Shown here: positions 49,795 through 59,487 of the stretch, one piece after another | Layout: every line of letters begins with the position of its first letter | Numbering within the stretch: position 1 is the stretch's first letter | DNA from: Sphingomicrobium astaxanthinifaciens | GTDB lineage: Bacteria > Pseudomonadota > Alphaproteobacteria > Sphingomonadales > Sphingomonadaceae | Direction: 5' to 3' | Assembly: GCF_022865105.1 (NCBI RefSeq) | Contig: NZ_JAKNYM010000001.1 | Coordinates: 62,001-126,000, forward strand | DNA length: 64,000 bases | Program-made: the position numbers and the translations under genes | The notes under the pieces: model-generated | Databases searched by the model: none | Seen by the model: only the letters and a program-made list of their open reading frames with translations | Told to the model about the DNA's origin: nothing

Positions 49795-52700
49795 TTAGAA
49801 GCCGATATTCAAACTTCCGCCCAGAACATGGCTTTGCGGCATGTTTTCCGCGCCGGCCGCTTCGTACCGAGCGTACAGCGATAGTTCGCCTCGTTGACTG
49901 ACTGGCACGAGGTAAGCAGCCTCGCCTACAAGACGTCGCTTGCCCTTAATACTGAAGGTCTGAACAACCTCTCCGAGGTCACCCGTCTCTCGATCAGTCA
50001 CCCCGAGACTTACAAGTTCCATCTCCCCGCGCTCGACGTTGAGTGGCTGGGCAACAGAGATACGGATCGCATCCCGTTTCGCCAGGAGACCGCTCTTTTT
50101 AACGGTTAATTGCGAGGCCGAACTGAGGATGGGAGACGTCGCTGCAATCGCCTGCCCTTCCTCCATTTCGCTCCGCGCTAGCGTTGCAGAGGCATCTATC
50201 GAGAATCCGCCAGCTAAGTCTAATCCAGCCGAGAGACTGACGGACTCAGTAGCCGAACCCGACCCAATAAGAGCAGGAAGCGTCGATTGAGTCCCAAAGA
50301 GAGCATTACCCTCATTGAGTCTTGTGTATTCCAATTCCAGCCCAAAGCCGCTGGCAAGCTGGTGGTCCACTTTGACAGAAAGCGCACTCGCCCGATGGTC
50401 CTCAAGGCGGTCACGCAGTTTAAATTCGATCGGGTCCAAGCCCACCATGTCGTCAGCGCCCGTACGCGCGTGACTGAGCCCCACCTTTACGCCCGTGTGC
50501 TCGCTTAGCTGGTAGCGCGCCGCGGCAAAGGCATCGCCAGAGGCAAACCCAAGAACTGGATTGACGCCCCCCAGGTGCCGGTCATGGTCGCTGACCATGT
50601 TAAAGCGACGACCATTAAGCGCCAGCGCACCCTGCCCGGATCCCACTGTCAGTTGGATGCGGTTGGTAGGATCTTCCATGGTGGCAGCCATGTGCGTAGG
50701 CGTGAGAATTCCATCATGGGTCAGTCGAGGCAAGATTGCATCGTAGCGAAGCCCCCAACTGCCAATCCGAGGCCGCTCCATCGATTGGATATCGCTAAAT
50801 CCAGCCCGGCCATCGCCATCAGAATCGGTGCCCCCACTGAGAATCCACTCGGCAAATCGGCTGCTGATATAGCTTTGCAGGTATTGCCAGCTACCGTTCA
50901 CATTGGTGCTCTTGCCATAGAGAACGGTCGACATGGGCACGCTGAAATCTCGGTGGGTGTCACCGATATGTTCAAGCATGTGGAAGAAGACCTCCGAGGT
51001 CTCCCACGTCGAGGGAATTCCAGAAGCCACAATGTCTTGCGCTCGCGCGTTGTAGCTGTGGTAAAAACGCCCTTTCTTTTCAAAAAGCGTGAATTGAAGG
51101 GCGCCGAAATCGAGAGGTGATTGCGAAGCAATCACGTCGAGCATTCCCCAGCCATAAACTGGGTCGACACCTGGGTCGCCGAGGTCACGAGCCGAACGGA
51201 AAATAATCTCGACCGTCTCGTCTGGATGCTGGGCAAGCCAAGGCCAACGGTCATGAATGAGCGCGATGGCCCCCGAGACAAGCGGGGCTGCAAACGACGT
51301 GCCTGACCGGCGGACGAAACCCCCCTGCCCATCAGCAACAAGGATCATCTCACCCGGGGCGACGATGAAGCGGTTCTGCAGTAGGTTTTCTTCGTAGCAA
51401 ACGCCATTATCGAGCAGACAGGCATTGCCTGGCTTATTCGAAAATTGCGAGATAGAGCCGCTCGGATTCACCGATCCCACGACGATCAGCGAGGGGTCAG
51501 TTGCGAAGTTCCATTCGATATCCTGAGTCTGAGCCACACCGTCGTTGCCGGCAGCGACCACATAGACTGTATCGTCCTTGAAGGCAGCCACAAGAGGATC
51601 TGAGAAAACGTCGTTCGTACCAGGCGCGAGCGTCCAGCCACTCTCGCCGAGAGAGAGGTTAATGATACTGGCCCTAGGATCCGTATCGAGACCGAAAAGT
51701 TGCAGCGTTTTCAACGCAACGATGGCCGTCGTTACGTCGGACCACTCTGCCGTACCGTCCACGCCAAAGGGATTATACGCGGTGATCTTCGCGTTCGGCG
51801 CGATGCCCATCACGCCTTCACCGTCATGGGCGGCATAGATGAGGCTGGCGACACCAGCGCCATGTCCCCCAAGGTCGACCTCATTACCGCCAGACCAAAG
51901 GACGTTATCAGCAAGGTCCGCGCTTGAAACAATCGAACTATCGATGATGCCGATCACCGTATCCGCACCCGATCCCTGCTGCTGAGTAATTGCGGGCGTC
52001 CAGTTGATTGCCCCCATCCAATGATCGACATGGTCGAACCCAGAATAGGTCATCAAGCTGTCATGCCAGTCCATGAAAAAACGCGCGCGATCAATTGCGT
52101 TTAGATTGGCAAGGCTATTGGGATCGTTTATATCAATTCCGTGCCGCGCGAAAATTACGTTGGCAAACGCTTCTTCAAAACTTTTCCCGGTTTTTTCGGC
52201 GACCTGACTGCCCCATTTTGCCTTCGATTTATCCATCAGCGCGAGAAGCTGACGATGAACGGAATTCAACGCGGTAGCATCTGCCACAGTGAGAAGAGCA
52301 ACATCCGAAACCTGAACTGCCGCCCACTGCTGATCAATATCGCTCCAGGCAGCGGTCGTCTCTGCCCAAAACTCTCCGACGCCCGTCAGATAAGTTGAAT
52401 TCAGGGCTTGGGTGCCGTTGTGAAAGGCCTGAATATCGCCCCAGAAGGCCTGGATATCACCGTAGAATGGATTGATGGTTCCATAGAATGGCTGAATGGT
52501 CCCATAGAAGGGTTCGATGGTGCCATAGAAGGGGTTGATGGTACCATAGAACGGATTGATAGTTCCCCAGAACGCCTGAATATCGCCGTAGAAAGGATTA
52601 ATCGTCCCGTAAAAGGGATCGATCGTTCCGTAGAGCGGATCAACCGTGCCCCCGGCAGTTTCAACCACGCCATGACGGAGGGACTGCGGTGTAACCACCG

Positions 52701-52815
52701 CAGTTTGACGACCGCTCTGGATCGTAGGTTCAACCTTGTCCCGAGCATACGCAGCGTGGCTTGCTGATACCATGATAGCGGCACTTGCTACACTGATGGC
52801 GTACTTGGTTTTCAT
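49795..52815 (-). CDS. S8 subtilase autotransporter with N-terminal heptapeptide repeats
   Basis: 1006-residue precursor. Signal peptide ends near AYA (residue 24). Residues 56-132 are eleven tandem heptads of the type G-T-I-N-P-F-Y. After a helical spacer (about 140-260) comes an S8 protease domain with Asp292 (GIIDSS), His318 (GGHGAG) and Ser507 (GTSFAAP), a middle region with a DSDGDGRAG calcium-loop-like turn, and a C-terminal beta-barrel (about 735-1006) ending in NIGF. So the protease is likely displayed on or released from the cell surface. Located in the low-G+C island beside c-di-GMP genes. Confidence 0.88.
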   Translation of the reverse strand: MKTKYAISVASAAIMVSASHAAYARDKVEPTIQSGRQTAVVTPQSLRHGVVETAGGTVDPLYGTIDPFYGTINPFYGDIQAFWGTINPFYGTINPFYGTIEPFYGTIQPFYGTINPFYGDIQAFWGDIQAFHNGTQALNSTYLTGVGEFWAETTAAWSDIDQQWAAVQVSDVALLTVADATALNSVHRQLLALMDKSKAKWGSQVAEKTGKSFEEAFANVIFARHGIDINDPNSLANLNAIDRARFFMDWHDSLMTYSGFDHVDHWMGAINWTPAITQQQGSGADTVIGIIDSSIVSSADLADNVLWSGGNEVDLGGHGAGVASLIYAAHDGEGVMGIAPNAKITAYNPFGVDGTAEWSDVTTAIVALKTLQLFGLDTDPRASIINLSLGESGWTLAPGTNDVFSDPLVAAFKDDTVYVVAAGNDGVAQTQDIEWNFATDPSLIVVGSVNPSGSISQFSNKPGNACLLDNGVCYEENLLQNRFIVAPGEMILVADGQGGFVRRSGTSFAAPLVSGAIALIHDRWPWLAQHPDETVEIIFRSARDLGDPGVDPVYGWGMLDVIASQSPLDFGALQFTLFEKKGRFYHSYNARAQDIVASGIPSTWETSEVFFHMLEHIGDTHRDFSVPMSTVLYGKSTNVNGSWQYLQSYISSRFAEWILSGGTDSDGDGRAGFSDIQSMERPRIGSWGLRYDAILPRLTHDGILTPTHMAATMEDPTNRIQLTVGSGQGALALNGRRFNMVSDHDRHLGGVNPVLGFASGDAFAAARYQLSEHTGVKVGLSHARTGADDMVGLDPIEFKLRDRLEDHRASALSVKVDHQLASGFGLELEYTRLNEGNALFGTQSTLPALIGSGSATESVSLSAGLDLAGGFSIDASATLARSEMEEGQAIAATSPILSSASQLTVKKSGLLAKRDAIRISVAQPLNVERGEMELVSLGVTDRETGDLGEVVQTFSIKGKRRLVGEAAYLVPVSQRGELSLYARYEAAGAENMPQSHVLGGSLNIGF
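52420..52650 (-). repeat. Eleven tandem 21-bp units encoding G-T-I-x-P-F-Y heptads
   Basis: Reading along the protein (residues 56-132): GTVDPLY, GTIDPFY, GTINPFY, GDIQAFW, GTINPFY twice, GTIEPFY, GTIQPFY, GTINPFY, GDIQAFW, GDIQAFH. The two unit types (GTIxPFY and GDIQAFW) alternate in a pattern suggesting a partial block duplication. Such regular aromatic/glycine heptads would form a beta-solenoid-like or extended surface stalk. Confidence 0.9.
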
Positions 52816-53264
52816 GGCTGTTACCCCTTCACCTTCGGACCCCGCTTTTGGGGCTCACACCGAAAGCTATTAACTCAGCCGCACTAACGCAGGGGTGACT
52901 GGAAGCCGTTAATACGAATTTAATATCAAAACTCGGGCATTTCAGGGCTTCTTCTTCCCCCCGAAGACGGTATTTCAGGGAATAGACAGCAAATGTCGGC
53001 CGAAAATTTCACCAAACGTTAAGACTTTTGAAGCCGATCGAGCTAAGTGACTACCTCAGCAAGGCACTATGAGATCTTGCCGACACTGCGCCACCTCATG
53101 CCGCTGCTGCGGGCCGCGGTGACCCGAAGAATGTCGATGGCTCGCGAAAGCGGGTAGGCTGGGAGCGAAGCGATGCTACTACGCACAACGGTCTAGCGAC
53201 ACGGCCAAGAGCGACCGTGCCGAGCGCGCCACGCAGGACCACACTCCCCCGTCGGATGTCTTAC
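52816..53264. other. Intergenic region, no gene recognised
   Basis: About 450 bases upstream of the subtilase and downstream of the nucleotide-sugar dehydrogenase. The first ~220 bases are A/T-rich and should hold the subtilase promoter. The rest (about 53030-53230) is more GC-rich with short open stretches on both strands that do not resemble a known gene; it may be a decayed remnant. Confidence 0.45.
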
Positions 53265-54542
53265 CTAGAGGCGAAGATCGGTTTCGTCGGCGGGGAAGAG
53301 TGATTTGAGGTCAAATAGCACCGCATGATCACGGCCCATTTGACGAATTTTTGCGACACCCATTTCCTTGAATTCATCATGCGCCACGGCGAGCACGATT
53401 GAATCATAGGTTCCAGTGCCAGGATCAGCCACCAGTTCGACCCCGTATTCGCGGCGTGCCTCTTCGGGATCCACCCACGGATCGTGAACGTCCACTTGAG
53501 CCCCGAATTCTTTGAGCTCGGCGATCAGATCGATGACCTTGCTATTCCGAAGATCCGGGCAGTTTTCTTTGAATGTTAGACCGAGGATCAGAATGCGAGC
53601 ACCCTGCACGTGTAAGCGCCGCTTCAACATCGCTTTCACGAGCGCGCTTGCGGCGTAACTCCCCATCGCGTCGTTGAGGCGCCGACCAGCAAGAATGATC
53701 TCGGGATGATAACCGATCGCCTCTGCTTTGTGGGTGAGGTAATATGGATCGACACCGATACAGTGGCCGCCAACCAGGCCGGGCCGAAACGGAAGAAAGT
53801 TCCATTTTGTACCGGCCGCTTCCAAAACGGCTTCGGTATCGATGCCCAACTTCGAGAAGATGATCGCAAGCTCGTTGACGAGCGCGATATTGAGGTCGCG
53901 CTGAGTGTTCTCGATGACCTTGGCCGCTTCCGCCACCTTGATCGCAGAAGCCTTATGGGTGCCGGCTCGAATAATCGTGGAGTACAGGGCGTCGACTAGG
54001 TCTGCGGCCTCCCGCGTCGACCCGGCCGTAACCTTCTTGATGTCAGGAAGGCGATGTTGCTTGTCGCCAGGGTTAATTCGCTCGGGGCTGTAGCCGACGT
54101 AAAAATCCTCGTTGAGTTTCTTCCCCGACGTTTGCTCGAGAACCGGGACGCAGTCCTCTTCCGTGCAGCCTGGATAAACGGTCGACTCGTAAATAACGAT
54201 ATCACCGTCCGACAAATATGGACCGATCATCCGGCTCGCAGAAACGAGAGGGCCAAGGTCAGGCTTTTTATGAGCGTCAATTGGCGTGGGGACAGTGACA
54301 ATATAGACATTTGCGCCTGAAAGGTCCGCTCGATCACTGGTGAACGAGAGGTGCTGAGCCTCTGACAACTCCTCGCTGGACACTTCCAGAGTATCGTCAC
54401 GTCCCTCGCGCAGCTGCGCCACTCGGGCTTCGTTGATGTCAAATCCAATTACCGGTCGGCTCTTACCAAACTCAACCGCCAGCGGCAGGCCCACGTAGCC
54501 GAGACCGATGACCGCAATCCGCACTTCGTCCAATTTCAACAT
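53265..54542 (-). CDS. tviB: Nucleotide-sugar dehydrogenase, TviB/WbpO type
   Basis: 425-residue NAD enzyme oxidising C6 of a UDP-N-acetylhexosamine to the uronic acid. Rossmann [10 protein letters not shown] at about 15, catalytic-cysteine loop [12 protein letters not shown] near 265, and C-terminal [13 protein letters not shown]. The closest known types are TviB (Vi antigen) and WbpO (P. aeruginosa O6), which make UDP-GlcNAcA or UDP-GalNAcA. ATG chosen; a GTG one codon earlier is possible. Divergent from the matching epimerase, about 285 bp away. Confidence 0.88.
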   Translation of the reverse strand: MLKLDEVRIAVIGLGYVGLPLAVEFGKSRPVIGFDINEARVAQLREGRDDTLEVSSEELSEAQHLSFTSDRADLSGANVYIVTVPTPIDAHKKPDLGPLVSASRMIGPYLSDGDIVIYESTVYPGCTEEDCVPVLEQTSGKKLNEDFYVGYSPERINPGDKQHRLPDIKKVTAGSTREAADLVDALYSTIIRAGTHKASAIKVAEAAKVIENTQRDLNIALVNELAIIFSKLGIDTEAVLEAAGTKWNFLPFRPGLVGGHCIGVDPYYLTHKAEAIGYHPEIILAGRRLNDAMGSYAASALVKAMLKRRLHVQGARILILGLTFKENCPDLRNSKVIDLIAELKEFGAQVDVHDPWVDPEEARREYGVELVADPGTGTYDSIVLAVAHDEFKEMGVAKIRQMGRDHAVLFDLKSLFPADETDLRL

Positions 54543-54826
54543 CACAATTCAGTCCCTAGCTACTTTGCTACTGCGCTCCTAAAGGCCTTCGGCCCTCGTA
54601 GTTCCTTAACCTGACAAAAGTGCAGGACGCCCGATCCCATAGCGCAGCACCCTTGCAGATTGCAGGCCCGCTTGATCGATTTTTCCTGCGAACGCAATCC
54701 CGCTCGCCTGCGCCAAGCTTCGACCGGCCCACCTGCCAGCAGGCGACCTGCAAAGCCGTTGACAGTCGCGTTTCAAAACTGAAGGAAGGCCATCCGAAAT
54801 TCCCAACAGGTGGCTTGGACTTTAAC

Positions 54827-55858
54827 ATGTACGAATTCGCCCGCGAACTCCTTCAAAATCAAAAACATCGCTGGCTGGTGACCGGTGCGGCCGGCTTCAT
54901 CGGTTCGAACATCGTGGAGGCGTTGCTCGCTGCAGAGCAAGAAGTCGTCGGGCTAGACAATTTTTCTACGGGCCATCGGCGCAATCTGGATGAGGTTCTT
55001 GAGGTGCTTCCATCCGAGGCAGCGAGCCGATTCACCTTTATCGAGGGCGACATCCGCGATCGCGAAACCTGCGCCAGGGCGGTCGAGGGTGTGACCTACG
55101 TTCTTCACCAAGCAGCGCTGGGTTCGGTACCGCGCTCAATCGCTGACCCGCTGACTAGCCACGACGTCAATGTGACGGGCTTCATCAATATGCTTGACGC
55201 CGCACGCCACGCGAAGGTCGAGCGCGTCGTTTACGCTGCGAGCTCGTCGACCTACGGCGACGAGCCTAATCTGCCCAAGCGTGAGGACCGGATCGGTAAT
55301 CCCTTGAGCCCCTACGCCGCGACCAAATTCATGAATGAGGTTTACGCGGACGTTTGGGCTCGGGTTTACGAGCAGCCGGCGGTGGGCCTGCGCTATTTCA
55401 ATGTCTTCGGTCCACGGCAGGACCCCGACGGCGCCTATGCCGCAGTCATCCCGAAATGGGTTGCGGCGATGCTGGACAAGGCGCAGGTCAAAATCAACGG
55501 TGACGGCGAAACCAGCCGTGACTTCTGCTTCGTTGCCAATGCGGTTCAGGCGAATTTGCGCGCTGCGATCACCGACAACGATACTCTTCATCAAGTCTAC
55601 AATGTCGCGCTCGGCGACCAAACAAGCCTCAATCAGCTTTTCGCGATGTTGCGCGACAAACTGCGCAATCTCGGTCACGACTATCCTCACGACCCTGAGT
55701 ATGGCCCCTTTCGCAAGGGCGATGTGCGCCACTCGCGCGCTGATACTAGCAAGGCGATCGATGCGCTCGGCTACGCCCCGAGCCATAGGGTTGAGGCGGG
55801 CATCGAAGCCGCTTTGCCCTACTACATCGCTCGCGCAACGGCTGACGCTAAAGTTTGA
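54827..55858 (+). CDS. wbpP: NAD-dependent UDP-N-acetylhexosamine 4-epimerase, WbpP/TviC type
   Basis: 343-residue extended SDR. NAD motif [10 protein letters not shown] near residues 20-29, catalytic Tyr/Lys in [19 protein letters not shown] substrate loop. Strong resemblance to WbpP/TviC, which interconvert UDP-GlcNAc(A) and UDP-GalNAc(A). With the divergent TviB-like enzyme it gives a complete route to UDP-GalNAcA, a precursor for capsule or O-antigen. No glycosyltransferase or polymerase gene adjoins it. The gap to tviB holds both promoters; nothing else is visible in it. Confidence 0.87.
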   Translation: MYEFARELLQNQKHRWLVTGAAGFIGSNIVEALLAAEQEVVGLDNFSTGHRRNLDEVLEVLPSEAASRFTFIEGDIRDRETCARAVEGVTYVLHQAALGSVPRSIADPLTSHDVNVTGFINMLDAARHAKVERVVYAASSSTYGDEPNLPKREDRIGNPLSPYAATKFMNEVYADVWARVYEQPAVGLRYFNVFGPRQDPDGAYAAVIPKWVAAMLDKAQVKINGDGETSRDFCFVANAVQANLRAAITDNDTLHQVYNVALGDQTSLNQLFAMLRDKLRNLGHDYPHDPEYGPFRKGDVRHSRADTSKAIDALGYAPSHRVEAGIEAALPYYIARATADAKV

Positions 55859-55969
55859 CTTGATTCCGCCCGTCGTCGGCAGGGGGCGCCCGTGTGTCAA
55901 AAGCTCGATTGCTTTTCCTTCCGCACCCTTCAACATGCGCGCAAATAAGCATCCACGAGGAGTGACCCG

Positions 55970-58336
55970 ATGACCAATCTTCAGCGGCTGACCTGCTGCG
56001 CCAGCCTGATCGCGCTTGCTGCCCCCGCCGCGGCGCAGCAGATCATCCTTCCTGGCGCGCCGGGCGAACCCTCCCGGATCATTAGTCCCGAGGAAGCAGG
56101 TGCCATCGCCGACACCAGCTACACCGAGGCCGATGTCGCATTCATGCAGGCGATGATCCATCACCATCACCAAGCCACCCTAATGGCTGATCTTGCCGAG
56201 GGGCGGAGCGCTCATGCCGCAGTACTCGAGGCTGCCGCGCGCATCACGGCGAGCCAGGATGACGAAATCGCTTTCATGCGCACGTGGCTTGAACAGCGCG
56301 GCGAACATGCTCCCGACCCTATGACCCATGCGGCGAAGGCCGAAGGCGCGATGGACCATGACAACCACGGCATGAGCCCCGAGGCGATGGCGACGATGGC
56401 GGGCATGGCCAGCCCCGCCGAGATGGCCGCGCTCGCCGCCGCCGAGGGACAAGACTTCGACCGCCGCTTCCTCAAGCTAATGATCGCCCACCACGAGGGC
56501 GCGCTCGCGATGGTGCGCGACCTGCTCGACCTTCCCGGCACCGCGCGCGACCCGCTGCTCGCCGAGTTCGCCAACGACGTGGTCGCCGACCAGCGCGCCG
56601 AGATCGCCAAGATGAACCTGCTGCTCGCCGGGCTGTCGGAAGACCCCCGCGTCGGGCTCGCCCCCGGGTTGTACGACGCGGGCGAGGCCATCTGGAACCT
56701 GCGCAAGGTGGCCAGCCTCAAAAAGCCAGTCGGGTTCTTCGACCCCGCCAGCCCCTCGGGACTGCCGCCCCTGTCGGACAGCGACGAGGACGGCGACGGC
56801 GTACCCGACCGCGTGTGGGACGCGCGCTCGCCGCTGCTCAGCTTCGCGCAGACTGATATGGCATTCGACAAGGACAAGCTGTTCGTCGGCAACTATCACG
56901 GTTTCAACATGTACCGGCTCGCCGAGGACGGGGTGCCCGAACTGCTCAGCTCGGTGGTCTGCCCGGGCGGACAGGGCGACGTGTCGGTGGTCGGCGACCT
57001 CCTGATCATGAGCGTCGAGCAGGGTCGCGGGCGGGTCGATTGCGGGCTCGAGGGAGTCAGCGAGGACGTCAGCGAGGAGCGCTTTCGCGGCATCCGCATC
57101 TTCGACATCTCCGACCTCGCGATGCCCCGCCAAGTGGGCCTCGTTCAGACCTGCCGCGGCAGCCACACCCATTCGATCGTCGATGCGAACGACGAGCGTG
57201 TGATCGTCTATGTCTCGGGCACCGCGGGGGTGCGCGACGAGAAGGAGCTGGCGGGATGTATCGGCTTTGTGCCGGGCGACACGCGCACCGCGCTGTTCTC
57301 GATCGACGTGGTCGAGATCCCGGTGGCCGATCCCGCCGCGGCGCGGATCGTCAACAGCCCCCGCATCTTCGCCGATGCCGAGGGCAATATCGCCGGCCTG
57401 TGGCGCGGCGGCGACCATGGCGAGGGCACGCAGACGACCTATCAAACCAACCAGTGCCACGACATCACCGTGTTTCCCGAGCGCAAGATCGCGGCGGGAG
57501 CCTGTTCGGGCAACGGCATCCTGCTCGACATCTCCGACCCGATGAAGCCGGTGCGGATCGACGCGGTGACCGACAAGGGCTTCGCCTATTGGCACTCGGC
57601 CACCTTCAACAACGACGGCACCAAGGTCGTCTTCACCGACGAGTGGGGCGGCGGCGGGCGGCCGCGCTGCCGCGCCTCGGACCCCGACACCTGGGGTGCC
57701 GACGCGATCTATGACATCGTCGACGGCAAGCTCGTCTTCCGCAGCTACTACAAGCTGCCCGCGCCGCAGTCGGACGAGGAAAATTGCGTCGCGCACAACG
57801 GTTCGGCGATCCCCGTGCCCGGGCGCGACCTGTTCGCGCAGGCCTGGTACCAGGGCGGACTGTCCATCATGGACTTCACCGACAGCGACAACCCGGTCGA
57901 AATCGCCTATTTCGACCGCGGCCCGGTGTTCGACGAGCGGATGAGCTTCGGCGGCTACTGGTCGACCTATTTCTACAACGGGCGGCTCTACGGCACCGAG
58001 ATCACGCGCGGGCTCGACGTTTTCGCGCTCGAACCGAGCGATTTCCTGTCGGTCAACGAGATCGCGGCGGCGGGGCTCGCGATCGCGGACGGCCCGTTCA
58101 ACCCGCAGCAGCAGCGCGAGCTGCGCTGGCAGGCCGACCCCGTAGTGGCGCTGGCCTATCTCGACCAGCTCGAGCGCGCCAAGAGCCTCGATCCGGCGCG
58201 GATCGCGCAGCTGCGCGCCGCGCTCAAGGCGGGCGACATGGAACTGGTTAAGCGCCTGATCCCGGTGCTCGAGGGCGGCGAGGATGCGGCGCGGAAGGCG
58301 GCGCTGGCCGCGCTGCTCGAGACGCTCGCGGGCTGA
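55970..58336 (+). CDS. Secreted fusion of tandem DUF305 domains and an LVIVD-type beta-propeller
   Basis: 788-residue precursor with a signal peptide (about 1-22). Two DUF305 halves follow: MIHHHHQATL (near 62) and MIAHHEGALAM (near 171), with a Met/His-rich linker between (MDHDNHGMSPEAM). From about 270 a calcium-loop-like DSDEDGDGVPD leads into a beta-propeller of LVIVD-type repeats (FDISDLAMP, LDISDPMKP, MDFTDSDNP) with SHTHS and TNQCHD histidines. A helical tail closes it (about 700-788). Role unknown; metal binding or copper homeostasis is suggested by the DUF305 part. Confidence 0.8.
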   Translation: MTNLQRLTCCASLIALAAPAAAQQIILPGAPGEPSRIISPEEAGAIADTSYTEADVAFMQAMIHHHHQATLMADLAEGRSAHAAVLEAAARITASQDDEIAFMRTWLEQRGEHAPDPMTHAAKAEGAMDHDNHGMSPEAMATMAGMASPAEMAALAAAEGQDFDRRFLKLMIAHHEGALAMVRDLLDLPGTARDPLLAEFANDVVADQRAEIAKMNLLLAGLSEDPRVGLAPGLYDAGEAIWNLRKVASLKKPVGFFDPASPSGLPPLSDSDEDGDGVPDRVWDARSPLLSFAQTDMAFDKDKLFVGNYHGFNMYRLAEDGVPELLSSVVCPGGQGDVSVVGDLLIMSVEQGRGRVDCGLEGVSEDVSEERFRGIRIFDISDLAMPRQVGLVQTCRGSHTHSIVDANDERVIVYVSGTAGVRDEKELAGCIGFVPGDTRTALFSIDVVEIPVADPAAARIVNSPRIFADAEGNIAGLWRGGDHGEGTQTTYQTNQCHDITVFPERKIAAGACSGNGILLDISDPMKPVRIDAVTDKGFAYWHSATFNNDGTKVVFTDEWGGGGRPRCRASDPDTWGADAIYDIVDGKLVFRSYYKLPAPQSDEENCVAHNGSAIPVPGRDLFAQAWYQGGLSIMDFTDSDNPVEIAYFDRGPVFDERMSFGGYWSTYFYNGRLYGTEITRGLDVFALEPSDFLSVNEIAAAGLAIADGPFNPQQQRELRWQADPVVALAYLDQLERAKSLDPARIAQLRAALKAGDMELVKRLIPVLEGGEDAARKAALAALLETLAG

Positions 58337-58396
58337 TCGGCGCGGCAGCGTCGCGGGGGCAGGCGCGGGCGAGCGCCCTGCCCCTCGCGGCTGCCG

Positions 58397-59407
58397 TCAG
58401 ATCTCCTCGATGGTGCCCGCGCGCCCGCGATTGGCATCGCCGTCGCCCGGGCGGTCGAGCCTGTAGCGCGGGCGCGGATTGTCGTCCTGGCTCGGCCAGC
58501 CCTCGCGCTGCGCCGACCGGTCGCCGTCGGTTTCCTCGGTCTGGTCGTGGAACAGCAGCACGTTGGTCTCGAACGGCAGGTCGATCCCCGCCTCGGTCAG
58601 CGCGTAGGCGACATTCTCGATCACGCGGCTGCGCGTCCTGACCTCGTCGGAACGCACGCTGTCGTGCCACCAACGCGCGCGCAGCGTGATCCAGCTCGCC
58701 GCGAGGTCCTCGACCAGAACGTCGGGAGCAGGCTCGCCGAGCACCCCTTCGGTGTTCTCTAATGTCTCGAGGATGATCGCCTTCGCCTGTCGGATATCGT
58801 CGCCGTAACCGATGCCGATGTCATATTGGCTGCGACGATGGTCGAAGGCGCTGACGACCTTGAGCGGATCCGAATAGATCTGCTTGTTGGGGATTATGAC
58901 GCGGCGCCCATCGAAGGTACGGATGAAGGTTGCGCGAGTCTCGATCGCCTCGACCCGGCCGGTGAAATCACCGCTCTCGATCTCGTCCCCCACCCTGAAT
59001 GGCTGGCGGATGAGGATGAGGATGCCCGCAAGCAGGTTCTGGAAGATGTCCTGGAAGGCGAAGCCGATGGCGAGGCCGCCGATCCCGAGACCGCCGATGA
59101 GCTGGCCCGGCGTGAGCGAGGGCAGCACGATGGTCAGCGCCACGAACAGGCCGACGATCAACAGCACCCAGTAAGCGATGCGCGAAAAGACCGTCGAAAG
59201 CGCCGAGCCCCCGTCGCCAAAGGAGGCGCGCCGGATCACCTTACGAACGATCCCGGCGATCACCCAGAAGATGAGGAAAACGACCAGCGCGATCGCCATC
59301 TTGGGCAGCGCGGCGAAGAAGCCGTCGACCAGCCCGTTGATGGTCTCCATGCTCTCGTTGAAGTCGGCGTCGACCTGTTCGATCGTTGCGGAAGCGAGAA
59401 GGTTCAT
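58397..59407 (-). CDS. mscS: Small-conductance mechanosensitive channel (MscS family)
   Basis: 336 aa; three transmembrane helices (about 35-58, 75-97, 100-130), the pore-lining TM3 rich in Gly/Ala (GGLGIGGLAIGFAFQD), the beta domain (QPFRVGDEIE, IIPNKQIYS) and the alpha/beta cage. The last ~45 residues are charged and disordered, longer than in E. coli MscS. Releases solutes on hypo-osmotic shock. Divergent from the epimerase gene. Confidence 0.92.
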   Translation of the reverse strand: MNLLASATIEQVDADFNESMETINGLVDGFFAALPKMAIALVVFLIFWVIAGIVRKVIRRASFGDGGSALSTVFSRIAYWVLLIVGLFVALTIVLPSLTPGQLIGGLGIGGLAIGFAFQDIFQNLLAGILILIRQPFRVGDEIESGDFTGRVEAIETRATFIRTFDGRRVIIPNKQIYSDPLKVVSAFDHRRSQYDIGIGYGDDIRQAKAIILETLENTEGVLGEPAPDVLVEDLAASWITLRARWWHDSVRSDEVRTRSRVIENVAYALTEAGIDLPFETNVLLFHDQTEETDGDRSAQREGWPSQDDNPRPRYRLDRPGDGDANRGRAGTIEEI

Positions 59408-59487
59408 GGGGGCTTGAAAGCCCGGGTAGGCGCGGCGGTTCCGAATATGGGGTGGCGGGGCGGCGCGGTGCGGGTTAGGAGCGGCGC

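Larger units (their letters stand above)
45300..55900. other. Low-G+C segment, probable genomic island
   Basis: From just after the secreted protein to just before the DUF305-propeller gene, base composition and codon use shift to clearly more A+T than the flanks, and intergenic gaps grow to ~450 bp. Genes inside: diguanylate cyclase with a small partner, GGDEF-EAL protein, subtilase autotransporter, nucleotide-sugar dehydrogenase and epimerase. No integrase, transposase, tRNA or flanking direct repeat was found, so mechanism of entry is unknown. Edges are approximate. Confidence 0.6.

Noticed and set aside
53030-53230. Possible transposase or gene remnant between the subtilase and tviB
   Set aside because: Short open stretches on both strands did not resemble a known transposase or other family, and no terminal inverted repeats were seen.
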